NCBI RefSeq assembly: GCF_003387165.1
Contig: NZ_QUMW01000011.1
Location: forward strand, 159,877 to 223,876
DNA from: Jeotgalicoccus halotolerans
GTDB lineage: Bacteria > Bacillota > Bacilli > Staphylococcales > Salinicoccaceae
Length of the DNA: 64,000 nt
Direction: 5' to 3'
Shown here: positions 40,991-51,560 of the stretch, one piece after another
Layout of the letters: each line of letters opens with the position of its first letter
Numbering within the stretch: position 1 is the stretch's first letter
The notes under the pieces: generated by a model
What the model was told of the DNA's origin: nothing
The model's input: the letters and a program-made list of their open reading frames with translations, nothing else
Databases searched by the model: none
Program-made: the position numbers and the translations under genes

Positions 40991-41689
40991 TTAGACAGTT
41001 CTTACTACACTTGGGTCAACTGTAATTCCAGGGCCCATCGTGCTTGATACTGTAACTGATTTGAAGTAAACACCTTTAGATGATGACGGTTTAGCTTTTT
41101 CCAGTGCATCGTGAATCGCTTTAAAGTTTTCTACCAGCTGTTCTTCGCTAAATGAAACTTTACCGATCCCAACGTGTACAATACCTGCTTTTTCAGCGCG
41201 GTATTCAACTTTACCAGCTTTGATTTCTTGAACCGCCTTCGTTACGTCCATAGTTACCGTACCAGTTTTAGGGTTCGGCATTAGCCCTTTAGGCCCAAGT
41301 ACGCGGCCCAGTTTACCAACTTCACCCATCATGTCCGGCGTTGCAACGATAACATCGAAATCGAACCATCCACCATTAATTTTCTGTGCCAATTCTGCTT
41401 CGCCAACGTAATCTGCGCCAGCTGCTTCTGCTTCTTTAGCTTTATCGCCTTTAGCAAATACTAATACACGCTGTGACTTACCAGTACCGTGCGGCAGCAC
41501 TAGTGCACCACGGATCTGCTGATCATTTTTACGCGTATCAATACCTAGACGGAATGCTACTTCAACTGAAGCGTCAAAGTTGGCAACATGCGTTTCTTTA
41601 GCAAGTTTAATTGCTTCTTCAATTGAAAAGACAGAGTTTTGATCAAACTTCTCTAGAGCAGCTTGATACTTTTTACCTCTCTTAGCCAT
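40991..41689 (-). CDS. rplA: 50S ribosomal protein L1
   Basis: 232-residue L1 with [38 protein letters not shown] and the C-terminal [15 protein letters not shown] block. L1-stalk protein for tRNA release. Follows rplK by 61 bp. Confidence 0.98.
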   Translation of the reverse strand: MAKRGKKYQAALEKFDQNSVFSIEEAIKLAKETHVANFDASVEVAFRLGIDTRKNDQQIRGALVLPHGTGKSQRVLVFAKGDKAKEAEAAGADYVGEAELAQKINGGWFDFDVIVATPDMMGEVGKLGRVLGPKGLMPNPKTGTVTMDVTKAVQEIKAGKVEYRAEKAGIVHVGIGKVSFSEEQLVENFKAIHDALEKAKPSSSKGVYFKSVTVSSTMGPGITVDPSVVRTV

Positions 41690-41750
41690 ATCTATTCCTC
41701 CTTGTGGTTATAGCGGGGTTAATCCTCCCACGACCGTATTAATACTTAAT

Positions 41751-42176
41751 TTATTTTTCGACAGTGAAGCCCATGCTTCGAGCTGTACCTTCAACCATTT
41801 TAACCGCTGCGTCTACTGATGCTGCGTTTAAGTCTTCCATTTTCGTTTCAGCGATCTCACGAACCTGATCCGCTGTAACAGTTGCCACCTTGTTTTTGTT
41901 AGGTTCGCCAGAACCCTTCTCAGTGTTAGCCGCTTTCTTAAGAAGAACAGCTGCCGGTGGAGTTTTTGTAATAAATGTGAATGAGCGATCTTCAAATACT
42001 GAGATCTCAACAGGAATAATAAGACCTGCCTGCTCTTGTGTACGCGCGTTGAATTCTTTACAGAATCCCATGATGTTTACGCCTGCCTGACCTAGGGCCG
42101 GACCTACCGGTGGTGCCGGGTTCGCCTTACCTGCAGGAATTTGCAATTTCACAACATTAATAACTTTTTTAGCCAC
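41751..42176 (-). CDS. rplK: 50S ribosomal protein L11
   Basis: 141-residue L11 ([39 protein letters not shown]), binding the GTPase-associated centre of 23S rRNA. The start is GTG at 42176, with AGGAGG about 10 nt upstream; an ATG six codons earlier would place the ribosome site inside the gene. Confidence 0.96.
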   Translation of the reverse strand: MAKKVINVVKLQIPAGKANPAPPVGPALGQAGVNIMGFCKEFNARTQEQAGLIIPVEISVFEDRSFTFITKTPPAAVLLKKAANTEKGSGEPNKNKVATVTADQVREIAETKMEDLNAASVDAAVKMVEGTARSMGFTVEK

Positions 42177-42254
42177 GATGTTGCACCTCCTCATAATCGT
42201 GATGTGGTCACAGGATGTTTAGATTTCATCCTCCCACTCTTCATCTGTATACAT

Positions 42255-42284
42255 AAATAAAGATGGCCGCAAATTTGCGACCAT
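42255..42284 (-). other. Hairpin at the 5' end of the rplKA leader
   Basis: ATGGTCGCAAA/TTTGCGGCCAT stem followed by CTTTATTTATG. It lies just after the rplKA promoter, so it could be a leader structure, a terminator for secE-nusG, or both. Confidence 0.5.
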
Positions 42285-42288
42285 GAAA

Positions 42289-42317
42289 GTATAGCATATA
42301 TTAGTTACATATTTCAA
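42289..42317 (-). promoter_or_regulatory. Promoter of rplK-rplA
   Basis: TTGAAA (42312-42317), 17-bp spacer, TATACT (42289-42294). Confidence 0.7.
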
Positions 42318-42325
42318 TTAAAAAT

Positions 42326-42865
42326 TTAAAGTTTCTCGATTTGATCGAATTCAACTTCAACAGGCGTTTCGCGTCCAAACATTTCAACGAGGACGGTAAG
42401 CTTGTAACGCTCCTCATCAATCGATTCGATTACGCCGCTCTGATTGTTAAATGGACCCGCGATAATATTGATTGCTTCGCCGACAGCGACTTCAACATCA
42501 ACAATTTTTTCCGACATTCCCATCTGACGCAGGATAAATTTAACTTCATCCGGCAAGAGAGGATTCGGTTTGCTGCCCGCACCCTGCGAGCCGACAAATC
42601 CGGTAACACCCGGCGTATTGCGGACAACGTACCAAGATTCATCTGTCATAACCAGTTCGACGAGTACATAGCCCGGAAATGTTTTTTTCATTGCCGTTTT
42701 CTTTTTCCCGTCTTTAATCGTTGTTTCCTCTTCTTCAGGGATGACTACGCGGAAAATTAAATCCTGCATATTCATCGATTCAAGGCGCGCCTCTAGGTTT
42801 GCCTTTACTTTGTTTTCATAGCCTGAATAGGTATGTACTGCATACCAATGCTTGTCTAGAGACAT
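42326..42865 (-). CDS. nusG: Transcription termination/antitermination protein NusG
   Basis: 179 residues: N-terminal NGN domain (KHWYAVHTYSGYENKVKANL) and C-terminal KOW domain (VGEAINIIAGPFNNQSGVIES). Couples RNA polymerase to Rho, the ribosome and pausing. Follows secE by 18 bp. Confidence 0.97.
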   Translation of the reverse strand: MSLDKHWYAVHTYSGYENKVKANLEARLESMNMQDLIFRVVIPEEEETTIKDGKKKTAMKKTFPGYVLVELVMTDESWYVVRNTPGVTGFVGSQGAGSKPNPLLPDEVKFILRQMGMSEKIVDVEVAVGEAINIIAGPFNNQSGVIESIDEERYKLTVLVEMFGRETPVEVEFDQIEKL

Positions 42866-42883
42866 TTTACCGCTCCTTTAAAA

Positions 42884-43060
42884 TTACATAAGATCAATTA
42901 GTGCTGTGATGCCGATATCCAGCACGTAGAAAAATGCCAGAAAAAATACTACAGTAACTACTACTGTCGTTGTATAACGGACTACTTCCTGCCCTGTCGG
43001 CCAGCTGACTTTCTTCATCTCGCTAACAACATTTTGGAAGAAGTTTTTATTATTATTCAT
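42884..43060 (-). CDS. secE: Preprotein translocase subunit SecE
   Basis: 58-residue single-span subunit: cytoplasmic amphipathic part ending in the family block VSEMKKVSWPTGQEVVRYT, then one transmembrane helix. Clamps SecY. Located between rpmG and nusG as in related genomes. ATG at 43060 has GGGGGAACG upstream. Confidence 0.93.
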   Translation of the reverse strand: MNNNKNFFQNVVSEMKKVSWPTGQEVVRYTTTVVVTVVFFLAFFYVLDIGITALIDLM

Positions 43061-43077
43061 CAACCGTTCCCCCTGAA

Positions 43078-43215
43078 TTATATAGAACTTTTATGCGTTG
43101 TATGCTTATTGCATTTTGGACAGTGTTTTTTCATGACGAGTCTTTCGTTGTGAACCGGCTTGTTCAGTGAATAGTTCCGCGAGCCGCAGCTGCTGCATAT
43201 AAGAGCAATTTTCAT
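43078..43215 (-). CDS. rpmG: 50S ribosomal protein L33
   Basis: 45 residues with four cysteines in two pairs (CSSC, CPKC) that would bind zinc, the C+ form, and the closing block KHTTHKSS. Short for the family by about three residues at the N-terminus (MKIALIC). AGGA precedes the ATG. Immediately upstream of secE. Confidence 0.88.
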   Translation of the reverse strand: MKIALICSSCGSRNYSLNKPVHNERLVMKKHCPKCNKHTTHKSSI

Positions 43216-43225
43216 CTTAAAATCC

Positions 43226-43876
43226 TCATTTCAATTCTAATATACTATATCGGTTCAGGGCGTCATTGTCAACAACAGTGTGTAAATCTTCAACTGAGTT
43301 GAATTTGATTTTAATCCTGTAAAACGTATTGATGACAGACTCCGGTTCCTTGTTAAATATATCTGCGATATCTTCTATTGTGCAGCCGTCGAGAAATAAT
43401 TTCAAAGTCCGCTTCTCATAATTCGATAAATTGCCAGCTGCCCCCGCATACTCTGCCTGAGTTTCTTTCAGCATGATATGCGGCAGAGCGTGCTGATGTT
43501 CCAGCAGCAGAATTTCGTCAGGATTGAGTTCAACCTGATGCCAGACCTTGAGCCGGTGAATATAATCGTACATCTTCAGCCTGATAGAGCGGAGAACATA
43601 ATGCTTGTAATGTCCTTTTGCAAAGTCGTATTTCAAACATAAAATCAGTGCGCTGAACACCATTTCCTGAATTAAATCTTCCCGGTCGTGTTCATTCATA
43701 TCGTACTTGAAAGTCATCCGTCTGATTACCGGACGGAGATGATGGTCGATGTTATCAAAAAAGTGGAATTCGCCAGCTTTTACCTGCAGTGCATAAGCAT
43801 CTAATAATTTATCTCCGCCGTAAACAGCCGGCTGCTCTTCTTTAATAAAAATATACAATGACTTTATGAAATACAT
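43226..43876 (-). CDS. SigH-like sigma factor
   Basis: A 216-residue sigma-70-family protein with a recognisable region 2 ([21 protein letters not shown], residues about 65-85) and a C-terminal region-4-like helix pair ([20 protein letters not shown]). The locus between yacP and rpmG-secE-nusG is that of sigH in staphylococci, where SigH controls competence and phage genes. Sequence drift is high, as is usual for this family. Strong AAGGAGG before ATG. Confidence 0.82.
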   Translation of the reverse strand: MYFIKSLYIFIKEEQPAVYGGDKLLDAYALQVKAGEFHFFDNIDHHLRPVIRRMTFKYDMNEHDREDLIQEMVFSALILCLKYDFAKGHYKHYVLRSIRLKMYDYIHRLKVWHQVELNPDEILLLEHQHALPHIMLKETQAEYAGAAGNLSNYEKRTLKLFLDGCTIEDIADIFNKEPESVINTFYRIKIKFNSVEDLHTVVDNDALNRYSILELK

Positions 43877-43936
43877 CCGCCCGCCTCCTTTTATATTACT
43901 TCTAATATATGAGGTTCCGGGCGGACCTTCAAGCCG

Positions 43937-44461
43937 TCAATTCTCTCCGCGGCGCAGTTTTTCCATTTTCGCAAGCACTTCGTCGCTGATATCAAGTTTT
44001 GTTCTCGGCAGTTTTTCATTTATTGTCTCGATATGGGAACTGATATTTTTACCGGCTTCCGCCAGGTTCATCCACATCTCTCTGGAAGAAATCCGGTAAG
44101 CGCCATAGGCAAAAATAGCATTCTGTTCTGTCAGATCACTCGTTACAACACTGATATCGCAGAGGTGGGGGTGATAGTTATCGTACACAAAACGCTCTAT
44201 ATATTCATCCGCCGTTTCCTTCTCTTTCGTATAAATCACTGTGATACCGTAGTAATCGATAACCGCTTCCTGATTTTTCACTTCATAAGCATCAAAAACA
44301 CAGATAATTTCATAATTCTGAAGCGCTTGATACTCGCTCAGCGCTTTCAATACTTCTTCTCTTGCCAGCTGGAGAGAAATTTTAGATTCTGCAAATAACT
44401 CGGAGTTCGCACCAATTAAATTATAGCCGTCAACCACCAGCAGACGCCGTTTTTTGCGCAT
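43937..44461 (-). CDS. NYN-domain endoribonuclease (YacP/Rae1)
   Basis: 174-residue PIN-like NYN protein: LLVVDGYNLIGA holds the first catalytic Asp, with further acidic residues in VVTSDLTEQ and VFDAYEV. Bacillus YacP (Rae1) is a ribosome-associated endoribonuclease that cuts mRNA in the A site. 2 bp after rlmB. Confidence 0.87.
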   Translation of the reverse strand: MRKKRRLLVVDGYNLIGANSELFAESKISLQLAREEVLKALSEYQALQNYEIICVFDAYEVKNQEAVIDYYGITVIYTKEKETADEYIERFVYDNYHPHLCDISVVTSDLTEQNAIFAYGAYRISSREMWMNLAEAGKNISSHIETINEKLPRTKLDISDEVLAKMEKLRRGEN

Positions 44462-44463
44462 GA

Positions 44464-45207
44464 TTAATCACGTCCTGGCGGATTCTGCTGACGGTAAACT
44501 TCGTACATCAGCAAGGCCGCAGAAACCGAAGCATTCAGGCTCGTAATTTCTCCGGCCATCGGTATCTTAACTGTGAAATCGCATTTTTCCAAAGTTTTTT
44601 TACTAATGCCTTCACCTTCGCTACCGACTACGAGCGCATTGCTGCCGGTCTTCGCATTCATCTCGCGGTAATCAAGCTGCCCGGTGCCGTCGCTGCCGAT
44701 GACCCAGAAGTTGTTTTCCTTCAGCTTATCGATTGTCTGGTTGATGTTCGTCACCCTGACAACCGGCACATACTCTATTGCCCCGGTCGATGTTTTCGCT
44801 ACTGTATCCGTCAGCTGCACCGAACGGCGTTTCGGAATAATGACCCCATCAAAACCTGCTGCATCGCAAGTCCTTAAAATTGAACCAAGGTTATGAGGAT
44901 CTTCCAGACCATCAAGAATAATAATATTAGCATTTTTACCTTCAATTTTTTCCAGCAGTTCTTCAAGCGGCATATACTCATGGGCACTGACGAGTGCAAC
45001 GATACCCTGGTGCCGTTCGTCCGTCAGTCCGTCTATTTTATTTTTCGGCACCGCCGAGACGACGACACGCTTTTCTTTCGCCAGGTCCAGAATTTCTTTC
45101 AGCTGGCTTTTGTTTACAGTATCTTGCATATAAATCTTATTGATATCGCTGTCCGAACGCAGCAGCTCTTTCACTGCATGACGTCCTGCTATAACCGAAC
45201 TGCTCAT
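44464..45207 (-). CDS. rlmB: 23S rRNA 2'-O-ribose methyltransferase RlmB (SpoU/TrmH family)
   Basis: 247 residues; N-terminal L7Ae-like substrate domain and C-terminal SPOUT knot with ILDGLEDPHNLGSILRTCDA, VVGSEGEGISK and KIPMAGEITSLNASVSAA. Predicted to methylate G2251. Overlaps mrnC by 4 bp. Confidence 0.92.
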   Translation of the reverse strand: MSSSVIAGRHAVKELLRSDSDINKIYMQDTVNKSQLKEILDLAKEKRVVVSAVPKNKIDGLTDERHQGIVALVSAHEYMPLEELLEKIEGKNANIIILDGLEDPHNLGSILRTCDAAGFDGVIIPKRRSVQLTDTVAKTSTGAIEYVPVVRVTNINQTIDKLKENNFWVIGSDGTGQLDYREMNAKTGSNALVVGSEGEGISKKTLEKCDFTVKIPMAGEITSLNASVSAALLMYEVYRQQNPPGRD

Positions 45208-45605
45208 TGTCCTTCACTCCCGTTTTTAATAATATGAGCCATCAGCTCTGTAATCCGCTGTTCATTCTCCGCCAGTGCGAGATGGCCAATCAGTGCTTCC
45301 AGCCCTGAAGCGTTCCGGTATTCTTTAATCGAAGCGTTTTTCGCCCGTGTCGCACTCGATTTATTGCGTGCTTTTCTGGCAATATCCCATTCTTCTTCAC
45401 TCAGAACTCCCGTCCGTCTCAAAAAGTGCAGTGCCTCTGCCTGCGCACGCGCACTGACAAGCTTATTCGCTTCCCGGTGCAGGGCATCGGGTTTTAAATA
45501 AGGTTTGTTTCTTATTAAATGCTCGCGGATATGCACGGCATAAACTGCATCTCCTAAAAATGCGAGCGACAGCGACGGCACTGCGTCCATCTTAAAATTA
45601 TCCAC
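45204..45605 (-). CDS. mrnC: Mini-ribonuclease III
   Basis: 133-residue RNase III-like domain without a double-strand RNA-binding domain; signature [19 protein letters not shown] with catalytic acids and EALIGHLAL. Matures 23S rRNA termini in Firmicutes. Overlaps cysS by 8 bp. Confidence 0.92.
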   Translation of the reverse strand: MDNFKMDAVPSLSLAFLGDAVYAVHIREHLIRNKPYLKPDALHREANKLVSARAQAEALHFLRRTGVLSEEEWDIARKARNKSSATRAKNASIKEYRNASGLEALIGHLALAENEQRITELMAHIIKNGSEGQ

Positions 45606-46992
45606 GCTTAAACCTCACGCCGTCTTTCGTGTCTTCTAAAACTATGCCTTCAGCTTTTAAACTGTCGCGGATTTCATCTGCCCGTGCAAAATCTTTGTTT
45701 TTCCGGGCTGCTTCCCGCTCTTCAATCAGTGTTTCAATTTCTTCGTCCAAAAGCAGTTCTTTTCTGTCGAGACTTACACCGAGAATTTCAGAATATGTTT
45801 CGAACACCTTCATAAATTTCCGAAGCACTTCTTTTGATGTCGACGGCTGGCGCAGATATTTGTTCAGTTCGCCCGTCAGTTCGTGCCAGGCCGAAATAGC
45901 ATTCGCCGTATTGAAATCATCATCCATAAACGCTTCAAACTGCTTAAGGTTATCATCGATTGCAAGGAGCACTTTCTTATCAGCTTCCGTACCGACTGCT
46001 TTCTCCGCACGTTCAGCTGCCTGATGATAGCTGTCCTGGATGCGCATCAGACTGTTGCGCGCTGCATCCACAAGCTCGCGGTTATAATTAATCGGATTCC
46101 GGTAGTGAACGCTGATCATAAAGTAGCGGAGAACGTTCGGCTCGATTTCTTTAATAATATCGTGCACCAATATAAAATTACCGAGTGATTTCGACATTTT
46201 TGTATTATCGATATTAATATAGCCGTTGTGCATCCAGTAGTTCGCGAATGTTTCGTCCGTCATGCACTCACTCTGGGCAATTTCATTTTCATGATGCGGG
46301 AAGGTTAAATCCTGTCCGCCCGCGTGAATGTCGATTGTGTCGCCGAGATGCTCACGCGCCATTACGCTGCACTCGATATGCCAGCCCGGACGCCCGTTCC
46401 CCCACGGAGATTCCCAGTTGATTTCTCCATCCTTCGCCTCTTTCCATAAAGCGAAATCCAGAGGGTCCTGTTTCTTCTCTCCGGCATCGATGCGCGCACC
46501 TACCTTCAAATCATCCACTGACTGCTGGGACAGTTTGCCGTAACCGTCAAATGAACGTGTCTTAAAATACACATCTCCTGCCGATTCATAAGCATGACCT
46601 TTATCAATCAGCACTTTAATAAATTCAACTATATCCGGCATATGGTCCATTACCCTCGGGTGCGCATCTGCTTTCTTCACATTGAGCGCGCCCGTATCTT
46701 CAAAGAACGCTTCGATAAAGCGCTCGGCAATTTCCGGCACAGTTTCTCCCAGTTCTTTCGAAGCTTTAATCAGTTTATCGTCTACATCTGTAAAGTTTGA
46801 TACGTATTTTACTTCGTATCCTTTATATTCCAAATAGCGGCGCACTGTATCAAAAGCAATCGCAGGACGCGCATTGCCAATATGAATATAGTTATATACG
46901 GTGGGACCGCAGACATACATGCTCACTTTGCCTTCTTCAAGCGGCTTAAAATCTTCTTTCCTTCTTGTAATTGTATTATATATGCGAACCAT
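45598..46992 (-). CDS. cysS: Cysteinyl-tRNA synthetase
   Basis: 464-residue class Ia synthetase: HIGN-type motif [18 protein letters not shown], zinc-binding Cys (CGPTVYN) and HHENE. Overlaps cysE by 17 bp; the T-box upstream of cysE should govern both. Confidence 0.97.
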   Translation of the reverse strand: MVRIYNTITRRKEDFKPLEEGKVSMYVCGPTVYNYIHIGNARPAIAFDTVRRYLEYKGYEVKYVSNFTDVDDKLIKASKELGETVPEIAERFIEAFFEDTGALNVKKADAHPRVMDHMPDIVEFIKVLIDKGHAYESAGDVYFKTRSFDGYGKLSQQSVDDLKVGARIDAGEKKQDPLDFALWKEAKDGEINWESPWGNGRPGWHIECSVMAREHLGDTIDIHAGGQDLTFPHHENEIAQSECMTDETFANYWMHNGYINIDNTKMSKSLGNFILVHDIIKEIEPNVLRYFMISVHYRNPINYNRELVDAARNSLMRIQDSYHQAAERAEKAVGTEADKKVLLAIDDNLKQFEAFMDDDFNTANAISAWHELTGELNKYLRQPSTSKEVLRKFMKVFETYSEILGVSLDRKELLLDEEIETLIEEREAARKNKDFARADEIRDSLKAEGIVLEDTKDGVRFKRG

Positions 46993-47632
46993 CTTTTACC
47001 TCATTTCCAACTTCTCTTCTGAAGTTATTAATTTCTTTTTCAAGTTCCAGCAGTTTCTCAAACAACGGATCCGGTAAATCCCGATGGTCAAAATTATTAT
47101 GTTTTCTGACACGCTGTCCGTGTTGCTTTACAATATGACCGGGGATGCCGACAACTGTCGAGTGGGGCGGCACATTTTTTAAAACTACAGAGTTCGCTCC
47201 AACGTTCGATGATTCTCCGACGCGGATATTCCCGAGCACTTTCGCGCCTGCTGCAATCAGGACATTATCGTCGATATCCGGGTGGCGCTTATGATCTTCT
47301 TTACCCGTTCCGCCAAGTGTTACCCCCTGGTAAATCGTTACATCATTGCCGATATTGCATGTCTCGCCGATGACTACACCCATACCATGGTCGATAAACA
47401 GCCGTCTGCCGATGTTTGCGCCCGGATGGATTTCTGCGCCCGTCACAAAACGGCTCAGCTGCGAAATCACACGTGCCATTACTTTAAAATTCTTTTTATA
47501 AAACCAGTGCGCAATCAGATGCGCCCATACCGCGTGAATACCCGCATATGTAAAAAACACTTCTAAACGGTTTTTCGCTGCCGGGTCGAGTGCCAGTACC
47601 ATGTCCAAATCTTCTTTCACTCTCTGAAACAT
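46976..47632 (-). CDS. cysE: Serine O-acetyltransferase
   Basis: 218-residue hexapeptide-repeat acetyltransferase making O-acetylserine for cysteine synthesis. Left-handed beta-helix repeats ([40 protein letters not shown]) with catalytic His. First gene of cysE-cysS-mrnC-rlmB-yacP; a cysteine T-box precedes it. AGGAGGACG before ATG. Confidence 0.96.
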   Translation of the reverse strand: MFQRVKEDLDMVLALDPAAKNRLEVFFTYAGIHAVWAHLIAHWFYKKNFKVMARVISQLSRFVTGAEIHPGANIGRRLFIDHGMGVVIGETCNIGNDVTIYQGVTLGGTGKEDHKRHPDIDDNVLIAAGAKVLGNIRVGESSNVGANSVVLKNVPPHSTVVGIPGHIVKQHGQRVRKHNNFDHRDLPDPLFEKLLELEKEINNFRREVGNEVKDGSHI

Positions 47633-47644
47633 CTTCGTCCTCCT

Positions 47645-47840
47645 AAAATCATAAAAATACGCCTCTGCCCGGTAATCGGACAGAGGCGCTTACGCACGGT
47701 TCCACTCTGCTTTGTCACTTTTAATATACAATTCGTGCAATATTAAAAGCGCAATTCTGCAAAATGCTTTGTTATCCTTTTCAGCAGACGGATAATCTCT
47801 TTGTGTCCAGCGGTTTGCATACTTAACTTTTAACACCTAT
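47645..47840 (-). ncRNA. T-box riboswitch upstream of cysE-cysS
   Basis: The antiterminator box AGAGTGGAACCGTGCG (47693-47708) is followed by a terminator GCGCCTCTG/CAGAGGCG with GTATTTTTATG (47651-47690). Transcription should continue when uncharged tRNA-Cys binds. TGC triplets occur in the stem-I region, but I cannot assign the specifier without folding it. Family assignment rests on the T-box element and the genes it controls. Confidence 0.88.
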
Positions 47841-47869
47841 ATCATACGGCACACCGGATGTTATTTCAA
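47841..47869 (-). promoter_or_regulatory. Promoter of the cysE T-box transcript
   Basis: TTGAAA (47864-47869), 17-bp spacer, TATGAT (47841-47846), close to the gltX stop codon. Confidence 0.75.
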
Positions 47870-47878
47870 CAGTCCGGC

Positions 47879-49330
47879 TTAGATTAAACGCTGAATGCGC
47901 TCGAGCACTGCTTCTTTGCCGATTAATGAAATCGAATCCGGCAATTCTGGTCCTTTTGTTTCACCTGTTACTGCCACGCGGATCGGCATAAATAATTTCT
48001 TGCCTTTAATGCCTGTCTCTTTTTGGACAGCCTTGATTTCAGCTTTAATTCCTTCAGGTGAAAAGTCTTGAAGTTCTGTGAAATGTTTGTGGAGCGCCGT
48101 CATGAGTTCAGGAATATGTTCCTGGTCAAGTACTTCCTGTGCTTCTTCATCAAATTCCACATGATCTTTAAAGAATTGTTCCGACAGTTTTATAATTTCC
48201 GCAGCGTAACTCATCTGCGGCTGATACAGCTGAACGAGCTTGCGCGCCCAGTCGAGTTCCGCTTCGTCTGGATTTTCTGATACTCTGTCCGCTTCTTTCA
48301 GAAACGGCAGCGCCATTTCAAAAATTTCTTCAGAGTTTTTCTGTTTCATATACTGGTTGTTAATCCACATTAATTTCTGATTATCGAAAAATGCAGATGC
48401 TTTCGACAGTCTGTTTTCATCGAAGTTTTCAATCAGTTCTTCTTTCGTAAAGATTTCCTCTTCACCTTCAGGCGACCAGCCGAGGAGCGCAATAAAGTTA
48501 AACATTGCATCCGGCAGATAGCCTAATTCTTCGTACTGTTCGATAAACTGAATAATTGAAGCATCGCGTTTTGACAGTTTTTTCTTCTCCGCATTAACAA
48601 TTAAAGCTGTGTGGCCGAATTCCGGCAGCGGCAGATCGAGCAGTTCGTAAACCATCATTTGTTTCGGCGTGTTTGAAATATGATCGTCTCCGCGGAGCAC
48701 GTGGGTGATTTCCATTTCGTGATCATCGATAACAACTGCAAAGTTGTAAGTCGGCACTCCGTCTTTTTTAACGATTACCCAGTCGCCGAAACCGTTCGAG
48801 TCAAAAGATACATCACCTTTAACCATATCCTTAAACGTATAAGTTTTGTCTTTTGGCACGCGGATACGTATCGCAGGTTCCCTGCCTTCAGCTTTGAACT
48901 GCTCTTCCTGTTCTTTAGTTAAGTTCGCATGTTTACCGCCGTACATTGGTGTCTGGCCGTTTTTCAGCTGTTCTTCTCTTTCAGCTTCCAGTTCTTCTGA
49001 AGTCATGTAGCAGCGGTAGGCAAGGTTATTATCCAGCAACTGCTGAATGTACGGCGCGTAAATATCTCCGCGCTCCGACTGGCGGTAAGGACCGTAGTCT
49101 CCGCCGACATCCACACTTTCATCCCATTCAATACCGAGCCACTTCAAGTAGTTAAGCTGAGAGTCTTCACCTTCGGCCACGTGTCTTGATTTGTCAGTAT
49201 CTTCTATACGGATAACAAAGTCTCCTCCGTGATGACGTGCGAATAAATAATTAAATAATGCTGCGCGCGCATTTCCTATGTGCAGGAATCCAGTCGGACT
49301 CGGTGCATATCTCACTCTTACTTTACTCAT
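47879..49330 (-). CDS. gltX: Glutamyl-tRNA synthetase
   Basis: 483-residue class Ib synthetase with HIGN ([15 protein letters not shown]) and KLSKR ([12 protein letters not shown]). In organisms with GatCAB it usually also charges tRNA-Gln (non-discriminating). Start overlaps the ispF stop by one base (TAATG). Confidence 0.97.
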   Translation of the reverse strand: MSKVRVRYAPSPTGFLHIGNARAALFNYLFARHHGGDFVIRIEDTDKSRHVAEGEDSQLNYLKWLGIEWDESVDVGGDYGPYRQSERGDIYAPYIQQLLDNNLAYRCYMTSEELEAEREEQLKNGQTPMYGGKHANLTKEQEEQFKAEGREPAIRIRVPKDKTYTFKDMVKGDVSFDSNGFGDWVIVKKDGVPTYNFAVVIDDHEMEITHVLRGDDHISNTPKQMMVYELLDLPLPEFGHTALIVNAEKKKLSKRDASIIQFIEQYEELGYLPDAMFNFIALLGWSPEGEEEIFTKEELIENFDENRLSKASAFFDNQKLMWINNQYMKQKNSEEIFEMALPFLKEADRVSENPDEAELDWARKLVQLYQPQMSYAAEIIKLSEQFFKDHVEFDEEAQEVLDQEHIPELMTALHKHFTELQDFSPEGIKAEIKAVQKETGIKGKKLFMPIRVAVTGETKGPELPDSISLIGKEAVLERIQRLI

Positions 49331-49815
49331 TATTTTGCCTCCTGTTTGTTAAGTAAGACTACCGCCTCACTTGCGATGCCTTCTTCTCTGCCTGTAAATC
49401 CTAATTTTTCCGATGTTGTCGCTTTAATATTAACATTTGATATATCCGTCTTCAAAAGTGCAGCCACATTTCCGCGTATATCATCAATATATCCTCTTAA
49501 TTTCGGCCTCTCAGCAATAACCACAGCATCGATATTGCCGATTTCATAACCCTTTTCGTACATCATGGCAACCACTTCACCGAGCAGGACACCAGAATCT
49601 GCATTTTTAAACTTTTCATCTGTGTCCGGGAAAAATTTCCCGATATCGCCAAGAGCAAGTGCACCCAGTATTGAATCTGTAATCGTATGCAGCAGCACAT
49701 CCGCATCAGAGTGCCCTTTTAAACCAAAATCATGGGGGATTTCCATGCCGCCTAAAATCAGCGGACGGGATGCATCAAATGCATGCACATCATAACCGTG
49801 ACCGATCCTCATCAT
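49330..49815 (-). CDS. ispF: 2-C-methyl-D-erythritol 2,4-cyclodiphosphate synthase
   Basis: 161-residue MEP-pathway enzyme: GHGYDVHAF and [12 protein letters not shown] provide metal ligands, and the C-terminal [18 protein letters not shown] closes the active site. Four bases after ispD. Its presence indicates isoprenoid synthesis by the MEP route. Confidence 0.95.
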   Translation of the reverse strand: MMRIGHGYDVHAFDASRPLILGGMEIPHDFGLKGHSDADVLLHTITDSILGALALGDIGKFFPDTDEKFKNADSGVLLGEVVAMMYEKGYEIGNIDAVVIAERPKLRGYIDDIRGNVAALLKTDISNVNIKATTSEKLGFTGREEGIASEAVVLLNKQEAK

Positions 49816-49819
49816 CTCA

Positions 49820-50491
49820 CTACTTTCCTTTAAGAATCATATGCGCAAGCTGCAAATCTTCGCTTGTCGTTATTTTAATATTATCATAAGTCGATTCGAC
49901 TAAATAGACTTCTTTACCCAGCGCTTCCACCATCATCGAGTCATCTGTCACTTCAAGCTTATTCTGTCTCGCATGCTCATACGCCTGTTTTAGAAGACTG
50001 CAGTCAAATGCTTGCGGAGTATGTACGGCAATCACTTCATCCCGCCTGAGCGTTTCTTTGACTTTACCATCAACCACACGTTTCAGCGTGTCTTTTGTTT
50101 TCACACCGCAGATAGCCGCTCCGGTCTCTTTGACTTTTCTTTTCAGCCTTGAAAGCACATCATTCGTCAGAAACGGCCTCGCCCCGTCGTGTACGAAGAT
50201 GTAATCTGCACCCCGTACATTGACCAGTGCATTGTATATGCTGTCCTGCCGCTCCGCCCCGCCCGCGTGAATACCTGACACTTTATCAGAGTCAGAGAAC
50301 AATTCCTTCATAACAGCAGTTTCTTCTATTCTTACTGCCAGGTGAATCGCCTCACAGTCCGGGTCTTCTTCAAAATGTCTGACCGTATGTTTAATTACCG
50401 GCTCTCCGTTAATTTCAAGCAGTACTTTATTAAATCCGAGGCCCATACGGGTCCCGAGGCCCGCGGCCGGTATAATTACTGTATATTTCAT
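49820..50491 (-). CDS. ispD: 2-C-methyl-D-erythritol 4-phosphate cytidylyltransferase
   Basis: 223-residue nucleotidyltransferase with [10 protein letters not shown] and [11 protein letters not shown]-terminal [12 protein letters not shown]. Forms CDP-ME in the MEP pathway. Overlaps the stop of yacL by 4 bp. Confidence 0.94.
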   Translation of the reverse strand: MKYTVIIPAAGLGTRMGLGFNKVLLEINGEPVIKHTVRHFEEDPDCEAIHLAVRIEETAVMKELFSDSDKVSGIHAGGAERQDSIYNALVNVRGADYIFVHDGARPFLTNDVLSRLKRKVKETGAAICGVKTKDTLKRVVDGKVKETLRRDEVIAVHTPQAFDCSLLKQAYEHARQNKLEVTDDSMMVEALGKEVYLVESTYDNIKITTSEDLQLAHMILKGK

Positions 50492-51546
50492 TTATTCTTC
50501 TCCAGTTTCGCAAAAACGATTCGTCCCGAATTCGTCTGCAGCACACTCGTCACGATGACGGATACCATTTGATTAATTAAATTCTCCCCATGTTCCACAA
50601 CGACCATCGTACCGTCTTCAAGATATCCGACACCCTGATTTTCTTCTTTTCCGGTTTTCGATACAAACAGTTCGAAAACATCACCCTGCACAACGACAGT
50701 TTTGATTGCGCTGCTCAATTCATTAACATTAAGGACAGGTATGTCGTGCAGCTGGCATATTTTATTTAAGTTGTAATCCGTCGTTAAAATTGCGCCTTTT
50801 TCTTTTTTCGCAATCTCGATCAGCTGCTGATCCACATCGAGTTTGTCGTAAGACACCGGTTCAATGCGGACATTACGGCTCTTCTCCTGCAGGGCATTAA
50901 GCATATCCAGTCCCCGCCGGCCTTTTTCCCGCTTAACAGGATCTGTAGCGTCCGCAATCAGCTGCAGCTCATCCAGCACAAATTGCGGGATGATAATTTC
51001 ACCTTCCAGGAAACCTGTTTCCACAACATCGATAATCCGGCCATCTATAATGACACTCGTATCGATAAACTTCTTCAGCGCTGGATGACTGCCTTCAGCT
51101 TTTGACTTGCCCGAAGACTTCGGAAAGAAGTCCAGCACTTCGCTGAATTTGCGGAGCCCGATCATAAATCCTAAATATCCAAGTACTACCGCAAAAATAA
51201 TCGGTACGATTTCACCTATTAATGGAATGTCCAATGTATTGATTAAAAGAGATATTAAGACAGCAATGACAAGTCCGAGCATCATTCCAAGAGTGGCAAA
51301 AACGATTTCGACCAGACTTCTTGAAAGCAGGTAGCCTTCACTTTTCTTCAAAAAATTTTGTGCGTGCGACAGCGTCCATCCGAATAATAAGAAAAATAAC
51401 AGAACACCGAGTGTGCCGCTGACCAGTATGTTATTAAATATCCTCGGCATTTCGAACGGCAGGAGCATTTGCAGTTCCGGAAACAGCCATACACCTAAAG
51501 AAATGCCGATCAGTATATAAACAACATACAGCAAGTATTTGAGCAT
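50488..51546 (-). CDS. yacL: PIN/TRAM-domain membrane protein YacL
   Basis: 352 residues: four N-terminal transmembrane helices (about 1-130), a cytoplasmic PIN nuclease-fold domain beginning KFIDTSVIIDGRI (Asp-rich) and a C-terminal TRAM domain. Conserved in Firmicutes between radA and ispD; function unclear, predicted ribonuclease-fold RNA-binding role. AAGGAGG before ATG. Confidence 0.9.
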   Translation of the reverse strand: MLKYLLYVVYILIGISLGVWLFPELQMLLPFEMPRIFNNILVSGTLGVLLFFLLFGWTLSHAQNFLKKSEGYLLSRSLVEIVFATLGMMLGLVIAVLISLLINTLDIPLIGEIVPIIFAVVLGYLGFMIGLRKFSEVLDFFPKSSGKSKAEGSHPALKKFIDTSVIIDGRIIDVVETGFLEGEIIIPQFVLDELQLIADATDPVKREKGRRGLDMLNALQEKSRNVRIEPVSYDKLDVDQQLIEIAKKEKGAILTTDYNLNKICQLHDIPVLNVNELSSAIKTVVVQGDVFELFVSKTGKEENQGVGYLEDGTMVVVEHGENLINQMVSVIVTSVLQTNSGRIVFAKLEKNK

Positions 51547-51560
51547 ATTATCCCTCCTTT

